64,000 bases of DNA from Mycogone perniciosa (GCA_025331125.1 JAOALB010000162.1:1-64000); one strand, 5' to 3'; positions 49,872-64,000 are shown, counted from the first letter of the stretch. The notes: generated from the sequence alone by a model not told the origin. Made by a program: numbers and translations.

Positions 49872-52800
49872 GTTTATACTATCCTTTAACTCGGCTATAC
49901 TGTCGCGAGGTATATATATAACTAATTATAAACTTCTTTAAATTCCCCTTTTATTCCTAAACCTATAATAATACCTTTATAACCTAGCCTTTACCCTTTA
50001 AATCCTATACTTATAAGAAACTAATTATAAGCGAGATAAATATAAATACACTAAACCTTGCCTTATAACTTAACTTGGCTTAATAGACTATAGTCTTCGC
50101 TATAAATCTAGCGCTTTTCCCTTTTCTTTTTAAAACCTTATAAAAATCTAGTATTAATAGTAATTATATATATTTAATGAATGCAATTATTAAAAATAAT
50201 AACTTTTATTATTAATTTCATCTTTTTAATTAAATAATAAATAAAAGCTTAGCTTAATAAAAAAAATAAAAGTAAACCTTTAAATAAGAAATCTTAAAAT
50301 AGGCAGCTGAAAATTAAAACCTTAAAGTATAAATTAAAGTTTAGGTTAAAGGCTTAAATACAGCTTTACTATTAAACTTTAAAAATAATAACTTATTTAA
50401 CTACTATTAAATTAAAGACTTTAAATAATTTAATAAGAAATAAAAAGATATTATTAAATACTAGTAAAGATATATTAATTAATACTTTAGATTAATATTA
50501 CCTTTATAGGTAATTAATTAATCTTTTTACCTAAATTTAAAAATACCTTATATATTATGGGCCTTTTAAAGGGAGATATATATTAACTATAATAAAAAGA
50601 CTTTAATACTATTATTAAAAATCTTAATAACTTTGCCTAATAATATTAAAAGACTAATATAATACTCTTTATTAGTTTTAATAAATAATATAAAATAGTT
50701 AACCTATCTTAAAAGGCATTATAGTCTTTTAATAACCTATATATATTAAATAAGCCTTTTTAAAATTTTATAGTAAGGTTATTTATATTAAACAGTAAAT
50801 ATAGTAAAATTATTAAGTAAATAATAAAGGCTTTAAAAATAAAAGTCTTTTAAAAATTTACTAATACTATAAAGATTTAAGTAATTAAGCCAGATAAGTT
50901 TAACTTTATTAAATAATACTAACTCTACTAAACTATTTATAATAAGCTTTAAAAAGGTGCCTACTATAATGCCCTTTATACTGCTTAAATAGGCTAGTAT
51001 TAATAAAGCTATTAATAATAGCAATAATATTATTAATGCCAGCAAAATAACTAAATCAATAACTAAACTGCCGCCTTAACGCTAACTAGTAACTTAATAC
51101 AGCTAAATACTATATATATTATATTACCTTGCCTTTAAATCTTTTATAAAGAATATATTATTAAAGGACTATACCTTTACTGTAAAAAAGTAAATCATAG
51201 CTTTAATAAATATAATAAAATAGAGTAGGTTAATATATATTAAAGAAATCTATATTAAATATAAAACTAAAATTACTAAATCTAGCTATATTAACTATAC
51301 TTTAAACTAACAGCACTTTAAAGCCAGCAGTAAAATAGCCTAGTAAAGTATAATAACTAAACTTTAATAATATATTAATATTACCTGCAACGCTTGATTA
51401 ACCTATAAATCTAAGCTTTAAATAATATACCTTCTTTAAATATTAATAAAGATAATAATAATAGTACTGCTTTATTAACTTTTAACCTACTTTAATTTAG
51501 CCAGCTATATTTATTAAAAACCTAAACTTAATTTATAAACTAAAAAAAATATTAACCTTTATTAAAGGTTATAAGTAAAGGTTAACTATAAATAATACCA
51601 TTATCCTAAAATAAATTTACTACTGCCTTTTTAATTAAAAGCCCTTTAAACTTAAATTAATAAACAATAAATCCCTTTTAATATAAACTATCCTATCCTT
51701 TATATATAATATTTATATTAATATAAAAGCTTTAATAAATAGCAGCTATATACTTTAAGCTTTTATTACCTATGCCTTTATTAAGCGATTTAGTATTATT
51801 ATTTAATAACTGCTATTTATTAAAAACCTCTTCTTTATTAATAAAAATATAGCTAATAAAATATTAAACCTTTTTATTATATAAACTATAATTAGCCCCT
51901 ATAAAGAACTTTGCCTTTTTTTAATTATAAATATCTTTAATAATATATCTATTACTTTTAGCCTTTTATAGCTAAAAATATAACTTTAATATTAATTAAG
52001 AAAAATTAACTATGACTTTTAAATGCTATTACTATTATAACTATTGCCTTTTAAAGAATATAGCTAGCTTTATATAAATTTTAATAGCAATTAAAATAAA
52101 AAACAACTTTATTAAAGTTAATATAGGGAATATATATTATTAGCAACTAATAGTTAAAAACGCTTTAAATAAAGCAGAGCTTAACCTAACTAAATAAGAA
52201 ACTATACTATACTAGTAACTATTAATTAAAAACATTTAAAAAGAGGAAGACTACAACTTAACTAAAAAGGGAGTTTATAAACTGCGCATTCTATAAACTT
52301 TAATATTAAATTAAGATTACTATATAACCTGCAGGTATAGCAGAATTAAGAATAAAGAAATACAGGTATAGATAATCTTAAATTAAATATATATAAAGCT
52401 GCTGCCTGCCTTTATAATCTATAGTTAATAATAAAAAGGAAAACCTTTATTAAAGCTATTATTATTACCTTTTAATATACTGCTTCCGCAAAACTAAACT
52501 AAACCCTAAAATTAAGAAATATACCTAAATATAGCAGATATATAAATAATAGCAGCTATAAACTTTATTACCTTTTCTTATTACCTATATATCTATATAA
52601 TAAAAATAACTTAAAAGAAAATTAATTAAGCTATTAAAAATAAAAAGTTAATGCCTATTAGCCTATTAAAGCTTTTAAATAAGCTTTTTTAATAAATACT
52701 TATAAAATAAAGAGACTGTATTAAAGTAAAAATAATATTATTAAAAAAATAAATAGCTTTATTAATATATACTACTCTTTAATATAATTAAAAAAGATTA

Positions 52801-55800
52801 TAGCTGTTAATAAAAAGACATTTATAGTAAAAAAACTTAAATTTAATAAGTTAAATATTTTAAAGAAACTATTATTTTAATTATATAACTTATATAATAC
52901 CTTTTTATTAAAAATAGTAAATAAACTTGCTTTATAATAGGCCTAAAACTATAAAATTAAAATATTGCCAGGAAAAGACCTTTTAGACTAAAAGAATAAG
53001 CTATTTTTATTGAATAAATAGTAGGTAATAAGAAAATAGTTAGATAATAATTTAATAAAAGGATTTATCTGGAAATCGCGAGTATAATATACTACTCCCC
53101 TCCTTTTAACTGTAAAATTAAAAGGCAGTATTTATATCTATTAAAACTATTAAAAGTTAAATAATATTACTAATAAGAATTAATATTTATTACTATTAAT
53201 CTAAAAAACCTTTAATGCCTTAAACTATATAAAGGTATATATAAAACTTAATATTATTACTGCGTTTAATAACCTTTATATTATTAAAGGAGATATATAA
53301 AAAATAGCGTTTATTATAAAGTTTAGCCTTTTTAAAATATTAATTATACATTTTATCCTTTATAATACACCTACTATATTTTAATACTATATTAACTATA
53401 CTTTTTATAACCTCTTTAACTATATTTATATAGTATACTTTAATAATATCTTTATATACGCTTTAAGCTAAAAAGAATATTAAAAATATATCCGCGAAGT
53501 AATAGCCTGCCTTTAAGACACTAGCCTTTAAATTAATATTATTAAATATACATTTAAAATAATAAAAATAAAATACTTTAACTTAATTATTACTTTAAAG
53601 GGACTAAAAATAAATTTTAAAAAGGTTAGAGCTATATTAAACTAGCAATTACTTAAAGGAGTAAAAGACTTATAAAAATTCCTTAGCTTTATAAACATTT
53701 ATTGCTATTTTATTTAAAAATACTTTAAAATAGCTATACTATTAAATAAACTTTTAAAAAAAGATTAATTATATATTTAAAGAGAAAAACAGCAGGAAGC
53801 CTTTAATTTAATTAAATACACTTTTAAATTAGCTTTAATTTTAACTTTCTTTAATTATAATAAATAAATAGTCTTTAAAATAAACGCCTTTAATTAAGCA
53901 TTAAGCGGTATTTTATTACAGTATATTAAAAAAAGTATTTTATATTTTATTATATTCTTTTTTATAAAGTATAACGCTTAAAAATATAATTATAAAATCT
54001 ATAATAAAAAACTCCTAGTTATTATCAAAATAATAAAAGAGTAGCGCTTAAAATTATAAAGCTTATAAGAATTTAATATTATTATAAACTATAAAAACTT
54101 TAAATACTTTATTTTAACTAAAGCCTTAAATTAGTAATAAGTTTAATAATTTAAATTCCTCTTTAACTTTAACTGTTATATTATTTATCAACCTAGCTTT
54201 AAGGCTATAAAGTTTAATACTTTAAGTAGAAAAGTAAAGAATAGGCCTATAAAATTAAATCCCTTTAATAATTAAATTGAACATAAATAATATATTATCC
54301 TTTTATAAAGTTTTTTTAGCCTTAAAGCTTAAGTAATATTCTAAGAAAAAGTCTTATTAAATATAAAAATATCTATAAAAGCCGCCCCTATAGCTATAAT
54401 AATACTCGCAGAAAACAGACTAATTAATAATTTAATTGCAGCAGTATATAAATAAAATACTATAGTAAAAGAAATAATAACTGCGCTTTAAAACTTTAAT
54501 ATCCGCTAATAGTTAAAGCAGCTCTGTAAAAAACTTTAAATTATAAAAAATAACTATTAAGTAATAAATAGCAGAATCTATTATTAAAAGCAGCTTTTTA
54601 TTCCCTTTAATAATAAGCTTTATATATAAATCCTGTTTAGAAACCACTTTAGCAGCCTAGCTAAATACTTAAGCAGATTTAAAACCTTAAACTATATTAA
54701 TTAAATATACTAATAGCTATAAATCTTAAAAGATATTAAAGTATTTATATAAGCCTGTAAATTATATATTAAAATAAAGGCTTTATAATCTTTACTATAA
54801 AGTTCCCTTTAACTACTATTAGTTTTATTTTATATCTAGTTAAATATCTTTATTAACTATATTATACTATTACTTAAATCCCGCTATTATAATACTATTT
54901 ATAAGTATTTACTAATAGTAGTTTACTGCTTTATTAAAATATATTACTTTATATTTATTACTTTACTATTAATAAAAAGCTAACTAATATATTTATTAAT
55001 AGAATTTACTGCCTTTATAGTATACCTAATAATATTATATTAAACTATAGTATATAATTTATATTAGAATTCTAGGAATAACTTTTAACGCAATTAAAAG
55101 TTATATTAAAATAGTTATTAGCCTTTTACGTTAAAACTAATAGCTAAACTAAAAGAATTAATATAAATATAAAATAATACTTATAAGCTTTTATTAACCT
55201 TTATTAAAATAATTAAATCTATTAGCTTTTACTAGCTGAATTCGCTATAAATAATATAATATTTAAAACTACTAATATATTACTATTTTTCGCTAACTAT
55301 AGTTTTAACCTTTACTTAAAGATAAAGCTTTTATAGCCTTGCCTACTAAACCTTTCTGCATTAAAAAAAAGAAAGTTCTTTTACATTAACACTATTACCA
55401 ATTAATTTAAATGCATTATTATATAATTAAAGGCCCTCGCTAAAGCTTTAAAAAAAAGATATAAAGAAAACGCGAATATATAAAAAGAGGCGTTACTAGT
55501 CTATACTATTAGGCAGGAAGTCTTTATTAATATATAAAATACAAAGATTAACTGGCTAATAAAGAAGCTAAATAATAAATAAGCGGGACTTTATATAATA
55601 ATAAAGGTATATATATAAGCCTGCGCTATTAATTTATTAAAAGGCATAAAAGTCTTTTTAGTTTTATATAACTTTCTCTTGCAATTTAAAACAGCTACTT
55701 TATTATATTTTAAGTAAAAGATAATTAATATAGTTAAATTAAAGAATATTTAAGGCAAGGTATTGAAAAAGGAAAATAATATAAATAAAGTATAAGAAAA

Positions 55801-56222
55801 ATAAGAGTTTAAAGTATTCCTAGATTATAATAATAATAATAGTTTTTATTACTTTATTAAATAAAAATACTATACTGCTATATAGTAATTAGCCTAAAAC
55901 CTATAAAGCTAAAAAAGGGTAATATAAAACTTTTATATAAAAAACCTAAAAAAGCTAAGCCTATTATAATTAGCATTAAAAGGAATTATAAAAGAAGAAA
56001 AAAAGAAAATAGCTAAAAAGAAACCAATGCCTGTAAAGTATTAATTAAAAACTGTATACTACTAAAGCCTATAATTAAACTATATATTATTAACATTAAA
56101 AACTATATAATTTGCTTTATTTACATTTATATTAAAAGTATTAAAATAGATTACTAGGAATTTTAATTTATATAATTAATATAGCTATTCGCGGCCAAAT
56201 AGCGAGATAGGAGGGGGGGTAC

Positions 56223-56394
56223 TGTTACGGCATTGACTGTAACGCGATGTTAACGCCCTATTACGTGAGCTCCGGTTACGTAACCAGGCCTTAACGCGTT
56301 CCTAGCTATAGCTTTCCGTAGAGCCTTAGGGCTTCCTTGCTCTCTATAGCATAATAACGATATTTGCCCTGACCTGCCTTCCTATACCGTAATA
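56223..56394 (+). repeat. Element H 3' LTR (172 bp), nearly unmutated
   Basis: Begins TGTTACGGCATTGACTGTAA and ends ACCGTAATA. It retains many CpG sites (AACGCGATG, TTACGTGAGC) that are lost in the 5' LTR. Confidence 0.92.
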
Positions 56395-56399
56395 ATTAT

Positions 56400-59300
56400 A
56401 GTATAAAGTAATTTAAATAATTAATTTATTAATTAAATAAAAAGTAGATTTATATTAGTTAATAGCTATACTGGCTTATAAATAAACTAGTAATAATGTT
56501 TTATTTATATAGTTTAAAGAAATTGGTAATATAGTTAAAAGATATTTAATTAATATAATAGGGGAGTAAAGTTTTTAATTTACTTTTTATAAATTAAAGA
56601 AATAAAATAAAAGAATATAGGTTTTTTTAAATGAAATATAATAGTAAAAAAGAAAAGGTATTAAATAAAATTAAATAATTATAAAATAAAATTTAAATTA
56701 AAGGTAATATTTAAGTTAATATAAAATAAACCTTTTATAAATAAAAAGAAAAAAGAAAGGATAATACTGCTTTTTATTCTTTTATAGGTATAGGTATATA
56801 GTTTAGTATATAAAGTAATTTTCTTTATTATATATAAATTACTGCTTTTTTAAGGTAACCTTTTATAATTTATGTACCTTTTTGTTTGTTTTAATTATAA
56901 AAAGTCCTATTAAAAAAGGCTATTATTAGTTATTTAATATAATTAACTTTATTAATACGCCTATTATAAGTAAAAAGACTTTTAAAGAGATTTCTTTATT
57001 TTAAAAGGGTTAAACTTAACTTTTTGATTTAACTATTTACTTTAAATAAAGCTTTAATAAATAAGTATTATTTAATTAATATTTTTACTTTAACCTTTTT
57101 TAATCTTGAAAGTATTTTATTTTTTAAACTATTAATAGTATAAATATTAGTTAATTAAATTTATGAATTTATTTAAAAGTTACCTTTTCCCTTTTATTTA
57201 TATTATTTATATTTTTATTATCTTTTATAAAGGATTATACTTTTAAAAAGTACTTTTAGCGCTATACCTTTAAAGATCTTTAATTCTATATTTAAAATAT
57301 TATATATACTATTAAAAGAAAAATATTTAACTTAATTTATATTTTAATAGAGATTCTATAGATTTATAGGTAACTCTTTTATATTCTTTTTAAGCGGATA
57401 AAGTATATTAAAATTTTATTTATATTATTCCATAGGCAGTATAATCTTTATTTTTATTAAAGGTGCTTTTGGATTTAAGTTATTATTATTATAACTATTA
57501 AAAATATATTCTATTCCTTTTTTATAACTATATTTTTATTTTAAGCTTTTAGTAAAAGGACTATTTAAATTGCCTTTAGTTTAAACCCTTTTTATATATT
57601 TAATAATATTTTCCTAGCTATTAGTTTTAATAAAGCAATTAAAGTATAATTATTACTTTTTTTAAAGAAAATTAAGCGTTTACCTTGATTAAATTAATAG
57701 TTCTTAATTATTTTAATCCTTTTATAGCCTTTTACTTTATAAAGGATATGTTTTTATTTTATAAAACACTTTTTTCATTTTATTAAAAATAAGAAAGTAA
57801 CAGGTTAAGCAATTTAATAAGTTTAGAAATTTATTTTAAATTTTATTATTAGAAGGTAAATAATTAATATAAATATAGTAAATAATACACCATTTAACTT
57901 TATAGTCTTTTTCTTTATAATATAATTAAATTATACTTTTTATAAATAAAATAGTAAATTTTAATTTAGCAGCTATCTTTTCCCTTTTAAAAATAATATT
58001 TAATAATTATTTTGAAATATATTGCCGCTTACTTTTATTTATATATCCTTTATATTAAAGTAATTATGTTAATTTATATTATTTATTTTAAAAATACGAC
58101 TTGAAAATATTATAAAAGACTATATTCTAATTAATATATTTCCTTTTCCTTTAATTTATAAATATACACTTTAATCGTTAATTCAGTTATTTAATTTTAT
58201 AAGCTATATAGTCTTGTAATAATGAAAGAATTATTAAAAAGTTTATTAAATTCCTAGTTATTAATAATTTTAATAATGATTTTATTAATTACTTTACCTT
58301 TAAATAAATCTTATTATATAAAATCTTATTTAATATTTTTAGCCTATAAACCTTTATTATTTCTGCTTAAAGTTTAATTTTCAATGAACTTAATTAATAT
58401 ATCTTTAATTTTATATCTTTAAAGAGGTCTTTTAGCATTGTATATTATAAAATAAAATAAAGTTATTTAAAAAGAGAGGCTTAATTCTTTTTATAAAAAC
58501 TATTAATTATTAGTATTTATTTTCTTAGCTAATATTTATTAACATACTATTACTTTTACGTACACTGTTTTTATATTTTCTGTTTTTTAAATATATAAAT
58601 ATCCATTATTAATTAATCTTTTACTATATAGATTTTATTTTAATTAATTAGCTGCTAGATAAATAATTTTACTTTTAAAGGGAAAATCAATCTTTAATTA
58701 AATAATAGGTAAAGCGCAAAATACTTTATTAAGCCCTTTATAGTATATTTATTAACTATAATTACTTTATTTAAATTCTAAAACTTCTTTTTATTATATT
58801 TAGCTATTTTTATTAATATTAATATTAAACTTTAATAATTAACCTTTATAAAAGAATTAGCCTTCAAATTATATATTAATATTTATATAGTTTTAACTTT
58901 TAAATTAATTAATATTTATAAAAGTATTTTCTGTATTTTACATCCTTTATTGATAAGAGCTTAAATTATTATATTAAATTAATAACTTTAACTAAAATAA
59001 ACTTTAATATTATTATAAATAATAAGATTAATATAAAGTATACTTTTATTAATTTATAGAAGTTATATTATACTTAAATATATATTTATAAAGTCTTTTA
59101 AGTCCCTTTCTTTCTTAGTTTTAGCTTTATTTACAGCAGTTACTAGTTTATAGGATAAAGTATCTGCTATAGTATTTTTTTCTTTAAAATGTACTTGGCT
59201 GTAAAGTTAAAAAGGAAAATATAGTTAATTATAGCAGAGTGCAGTATAGCTATATAAAATATAGAGAGAATAGGAATAAAGCTTAATTCTATTAAAGCAT

Positions 59301-59574
59301 ATACTATAATAGCCCTACTATATATATATATAGCTAATATAAAGGACAAGGTAGAATATATATATTATAAGCGCCTATATAGTCTAATATATTGCTTATA
59401 TAATATATATATTAGCTTATATCTGCTATATAAGCAAATAAAAGCTTCTTAACGCTAATAAACGCTAATAAATAGTAGGTCCTTAGCTTACCTAACCTAA
59501 CAAAAATAAATAAATAAAAACTTATAAAGGAATTAATCGGTTTTAAAGATAAAATTAATAGGAAAGGGATATTA
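56400..59574. mobile_element. Mosaic of RIP-degraded retroelement sequence, inverted gypsy pol remnant
   Basis: On the minus strand around 59350-59095 a gypsy RNase H end can be read: FNFTAKYILKKK, then after a one-base shift in an A run IADTLSYKLVTAVNKAK, matching the usual F.F...Y.PG..N..ADALSR. Any downstream integrase would lie to the left, but it is not recognisable. In contrast, about 59500-59574 (GGAATTAATCGGTTTTAAAG, then GGAAAGGGATATTATAT) is the plus-strand 3' internal end of a D-family element. At least two elements in opposite orientation therefore meet near 59.4-59.5 kb. Confidence 0.6.
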
Positions 59575-59917
59575 TATTATAACTTAACTATATTAAAGAC
59601 TTAGTTATAGGATTATAGTAAAATATTGGAACCTTTAACTGATTACTTATAAATTGCAGCTATAAATGCAATTTTATTAAAGGGATTATTATATAAAACT
59701 ATAATCCTAGATTATTGAGATTACTATAATCTAAACAATTTAAATATCTTTATTATATATCTCCTTTATATATATATATAACTAGCTTATTATTTATTTA
59801 ATATAATTACTTAAATAGTTATTAATAAACTATATTTACAAAAACTACTTGTTTTGTAAAATAGTAATTATATTACCTTACTTGGTATTTATCCTTAACC
59901 TCTTTATTAATATAAAA
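59575..59917 (+). repeat. Truncated D-family gypsy LTR
   Basis: Starts TATTATAACTTAACTATATT right after an AAAGGG polypurine tract and matches the D LTR up to TATTAATATAAA, where about 50 bp of the LTR end are missing. It is a 3' LTR in plus orientation, cut by whatever follows. Confidence 0.8.
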
Positions 59918-62900
59918 CACTTTCCTTTTATAATACTAGGTCTTGGCACTTAATATTAACATTTTTGTATATAATACTACTAAACTATTAATAGCATTAA
60001 ACTACTACTTACAATAGCCTTAAAGCCTATAAATAGTAGTCCCTTTAATTTATAAAAGTATATACTTAAAAAGATATAATAAAAAGTAAAGAATATGATT
60101 TTTATTAAAGTAAAAATAAATCTTTATATTAACGCTATTACTGTTAAGTTTAATTAACTGCTAAAGGAAAGCTAATATATTAAAATATACTTTAGCTTAA
60201 AGTTTAATATTAATAGTAACTTTAACTCTTTAATACTCAATCCTTTAAGCTTACCTTTAATCCCTTTTATATAACTTAATACTAAAAATTAATACTTTTA
60301 AATAGTTTTATACTAATAAACTATATAATAGGCTCCCTTTTAATATATTATATTTTACTTAAATATATATTATAATAATAATTAAAATATCTTCAACTAA
60401 AATCTGTTTAATTAATATTAAAAGAAAAGTTATAAGTTTTTATTAAATTAGATTTAAAGTTAATTATATAGAAATATAAAGTATATTATATCTGCTTATT
60501 AATTACAGGGATTATTTAGTAAAGATTTAATATTATCGTTTAAGTATTATTAATAAAAGTTAAATAATTAATAACTTTAATTAGTTAAAAAGCTAAATAA
60601 AAGCTTTTTAATAAAATAAGAAAATTAGAATTTAGATAAGCGCTATAAAGGTTAAGGCAGCCAAGTAATAGTTTATATATATAGTTTAAGCTACTTAAAG
60701 GGGATTTTAAACTCTTTTTATAATATAAAGGTAAATTACTTTAAAGCTATTAAACTAAAAGTAAAAATATAGATTAGTTAAAATTGAATTAATATTTGAT
60801 TTTTAAAGTAATTATATTAAAATTAATAAAAGACAATAGTTTTACTTTTTTTCTTTAAATTAATTAATAAAAGGTTTTTATTTTTTAGCTTTAATAGTAT
60901 AGTAAGATTAATATAAAAGACTGCCCTTTTATTATAATATAAAAACTATTAGGATTTCTAGCTGTAATAAATATATTAAAGGAACATTAAATAGTGCCTT
61001 TATAATAGCCTTAAATATAAAATATAAATTTGTTTATTAAATATTTAATACATTAACTGTTTAAAGCTATATAAAGCTATATATAAACTATATTTAACTA
61101 AACCCTTTTATAGCTATTAATAGCTAATATACCTTTTAATTATAAAACTATAAAAGGTTTATAAATAAAGAGTAAAAGAATTTTAATAGATTTACTTTAT
61201 AGCTTTTAAGCCTTTAAATACTACTTAAAATATAATAACTCTTAGCCCCCCTTTATTATTATATATAGCAGCAGTAAACAGACTTTTATAGTTTTAAGTC
61301 TAAGGAAAAGGCTATATTAAAAAACAGTAATTTAAAAATCCTTTAATAAATGTTAAAAAACCTAATTAAAATTAAAAGAATAGGAAAATTTAAAAAATAT
61401 TATAAGCTAATATTAATAAGTTAAAGCTAGTATATAGTACTGCGTTTACCTTTATAGCTAAAAAACACTATAATATTTATTATAATATAAACATTATATA
61501 TAAATATTACTTAAAAGGAATACTGCTATATAATATAATATAAAGAATTTTAATCTTTTCTTTTAGTAATAACTTAAATAAATTACAGTACTCGCTTATA
61601 AGTCTTTATATATATAAATAAAAAAGCAGGAATTGAAATTAAATAACTATTTATTAAAGCTATTTAAAACCTTTTTTACATCTATATTAATAAACTTATA
61701 ATTATTAATATTTATAGAAAATATCATATATTTAAGGCCTTTAATACTCTATTTATATAGCTAATTACTGAAAACTATTTAATAGCCAGGGACTTTAATA
61801 TTATATACTTTTTATAATAAATAACTAATAACTATAATTAAAGTATACTAATAGCTAACTAAACCTTTCAAATTAGCCTTTTTTTCTTTAACTTATTAAA
61901 TACTTTAATTTATATATTAAGTAATATAATTAATTTAATATTTTTAAATATACTATAAATAAAAACTATATGAAAGACATATTTATTTACTAGCTTTAAT
62001 TATATTATATTAAATATTATAATCCTAGCTTTAACTTATTACTTAATATTATTTAAAGGGCTAAAGGTTAAAAGGGATAATAATAAAAGATACTTTTTAA
62101 CTTTAATTAAAAAAAGATTTTACTTTTTCCTCCTTTTTAATTAATAATAGTAGCTATAGATTAAAGCGCTACTCTCTCTCCTTTATAAATCTATTAAAAT
62201 AATGAGCCGACTATTAGCTTAACTACCTTTAAAACTATAATAGGGAGCTAAGTATAAAGAAAGCTATTAAGCCTTTTTAATAGCTAATAAAATAGCAGCT
62301 TTACCGCTAAACGCTTATCTTTATAATACTTAAATGTTTTTTAGAAAAACAGTAAAAAATACTAAAAAAGTATATTAATAAAAAATAATTAATATAGTTA
62401 ATAAAAGTAAAAGTATTTTTTATATAGTTTATTAAACTAAGCTAAAATTACTCTTTTAACTGCTACTATTATAAATTAATAATTAAAGTTTTACCTTTTA
62501 AGAAAATAAAGCTATTACCCTTTATGATACTATATTTAAAAAATATATAGCAGTTAATAATATTAAAAGCCTATAAATTTTCATTAATTAATAATAGTAA
62601 ATTACTTTCTTTATAATAATTTGATTTAAAAAGGCAGTAGGAGTTATAATATATATAAGAAATATATTTTTAAGTATTAATAATATTATAATAAACCTTT
62701 TATATTTTTACTAGCTTATAATTAAAAAAAATATTTGCTCCTTCTCTAAAACTTACTTTAAAATTAACTATTATTTACTTACTTTTAAATTAATTAAAAT
62801 AGTAATAATTTTTAAGTTAAAGAAAAGAGATTTTTTATCTTTAAAGGCTTAAATATTAATCTTTTTACTTTTATACCTAGGTCAAAGATTTAAATACTTT

Positions 62901-64000
62901 ATTATATAAAGGATAATATATATTATAATTAAATAGCAGGTATAATATATTAAATAGACTGGCGCCCTCTTTAAAAGATCTAGCATTAAACTAGTTATAG
63001 CTTTAGTCTATAAAGTTAAGCTAGCCTTCTATAATAGTAAAATAGCTACTTTAATTACAATTAATATTTAAAAGGCCTTTAATATAGTCTTTACTAATAG
63101 GTTAATACTTTAATTATATAATTAAAGCTAGCTTAACTATATAGCTTAATAAACTGTCTCTTTTATAATAAACTATAAAGCTTAAATAAAACTATAAAAG
63201 ATAATAATTTAACTGCTTTCTTTAAACTATAATCTCCTTTAAAGATTGTTAATATCCTTAATCCTCTTTTTACTTTATATAGCTTTAATATATTACCTAT
63301 TTACTGCCTTTACCTAGCTTTATATAACTACAATTAAATAAGTCTTTATTAGTAAACTCTAAAGGTTTAGCTACATAAATAATACAATATTCCTTTTTAT
63401 TAATAATACCTTTAACTAAACAGTAGCCTGAATAATAGCTACTCTTTAAAAGCTTTAGTAATAAAGTAATAATAATATAATATTATTTAATTTAAAAAAA
63501 TAGAAGTAATATACTTTTTAAAACGCTATATTTAAAATAATCTATTAGTAATATATAATAATATTAAAAGAACTGCTATTAAGACAGGTATAATTAAATA
63601 GCTTAGTATTTTCTTTAACTAAAAACTTAACTTTAAATTATATATTAAATAATAGGCTATAAAGGCCTATATAGTAATAAATATACTCTATAGCATTTTA
63701 AACTTAATATAAAGGGCTGCACTATACTTTATATACTAAATAGTCTATACTTATATTAAACTAATACTTTATTATAAGGCAGAAGTATAATATAAAGGCT
63801 TAAAGGTATATATGATGCAATGCCTCTTTAATTATATAAGCTTAATGTTTAAAATAGACTTATAGGCAATCCTTTTAATATAAAAGATAACTTTTATATT
63901 AATTTTATACAAAAAGAGCAGGATCCCTTTAATAATATAACTCCTTAATGCCTAGAAACTTTAATTTACAGTTAAACTGCTATTATTAAATAACTAATCC
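59918..64000 (+). mobile_element. Tad-like LINE (non-LTR retrotransposon), RIP-degraded, runs off the window
   Basis: Reading through stops on the plus strand, an AP-endonuclease (EEP) domain appears at about 61630-62040: FITINIYRKYHIFKAFNTL, then IARDFN near 61782 where AGDFN is usual. The reverse transcriptase follows at about 63050-63600: INI-stop-KAFNIVFTNRL for D.KGAFD.V...RL, VSFIINYKA for SFL.NR.A, LISLILFLLYIALI near 63260 for PVSPILFLLYIAPI, and LFINNTFN at about 63391 where the catalytic FVDDT would be (two D-to-N changes). No LTRs belong to it. The left boundary is approximate; the 59.9-61.6 kb part should hold ORF1. The Tad clade assignment rests on family resemblance only. Confidence 0.82.

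Larger units (their letters stand above)
49700..56394 (+). mobile_element. Ty3/gypsy chromovirus H with 172-bp LTRs
   Basis: A 6695-bp element flanked by a perfect ATTAT duplication (49695-49699, 56395-56399). The LTRs are exactly 172 bp each and end in the inverted TGTTACGG...CCGTAATA. GGAGGGGGGG (about 56210-56219) is the polypurine tract. Reading through stops: reverse transcriptase about 53060-53640 (IKLNIITAFNNL, YFNNIFIYA for YLDDIFIYA), RNase H about 53870-54240 (FKINAFNQALSGIL, YNKKLLVII), integrase about 54590-55320 (FYVKTNSQTKRINININ, LAEFAINN) and a chromodomain about 55795-55960 (FKVFLDY, YYFIK, then an LA.NL run). It is a different family from C, D and E by LTR length and protein sequence. 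RIP has killed all frames. Confidence 0.92.

Noticed and set aside
50833..51045. Minus-strand 70-codon hydrophobic frame
   Set aside because: It lies antisense inside gypsy H; a chance frame in AT-rich DNA.
1..64000. CRISPR arrays, telomere repeats, tRNA or rRNA genes
   Set aside because: No regularly spaced repeats, no TTAGGG runs and no tRNA-like structures were noticed; low-complexity AT repeats come from RIP.

Overview
This window looks like a transposon-dominated stretch of a filamentous ascomycete (Pezizomycotina) chromosome. The two intact genes have short 54-68 nt introns with fungal GT...AG ends and CTAAC-like branch points, their codon use suits a Eurotiomycete such as Aspergillus or Penicillium, and about 90% of the window is an extremely AT-rich, TpA-saturated sequence in which recognisable retrotransposon proteins are full of TAG/TAA stops and G-to-A replacements, the signature of repeat-induced point mutation (RIP). 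The genus is an inference.

Layout. 1-13472 is RIP-degraded: an unassigned stretch, a Ty1/copia element (3729-10645) carrying a 391-bp insertion in its 3' LTR, more unassigned sequence, and a gypsy-type LTR (13066-13472). The LTR cuts directly into a zinc-type alcohol dehydrogenase pseudogene (13473-14384) whose mutation load falls to nothing at its 3' end. From about 14.29 to 20.53 kb lies an island of normal base composition holding two intact genes transcribed away from each other: an NTF2/SnoaL-like protein on the minus strand (15418-16023, one 57-nt in-frame intron) and a six-exon NmrA/isoflavone-reductase-like NAD(P)-binding oxidoreductase on the plus strand (17857-19109, 317 aa). With the dead dehydrogenase next door, the set resembles the remains of a small secondary-metabolism gene group; that is inference from gene types only.

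From 20.87 kb the AT-rich state resumes with a three-level nest of chromodomain-type Ty3/gypsy elements: element C (21527-29206, plus) sits in an LTR of element D (21173-36547, minus), which sits in the 5' LTR of element E (20872 onward, plus). The C and D insertions each show a perfect 5-bp target-site duplication. E is cut off at a second copy of the 391-bp element (41124-41514). Then come a complete copia copy (42988-49299, TSD AATTA), a different gypsy chromovirus with 172-bp LTRs (49700-56394, TSD ATTAT), a mosaic with an inverted gypsy RNase H remnant, a truncated gypsy LTR (59575-59917), and a Tad-like LINE (endonuclease plus reverse transcriptase) running off the right edge. No element has an intact open reading frame, so all are judged immobile. 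No tRNA, rRNA, CRISPR or telomere repeat was seen.
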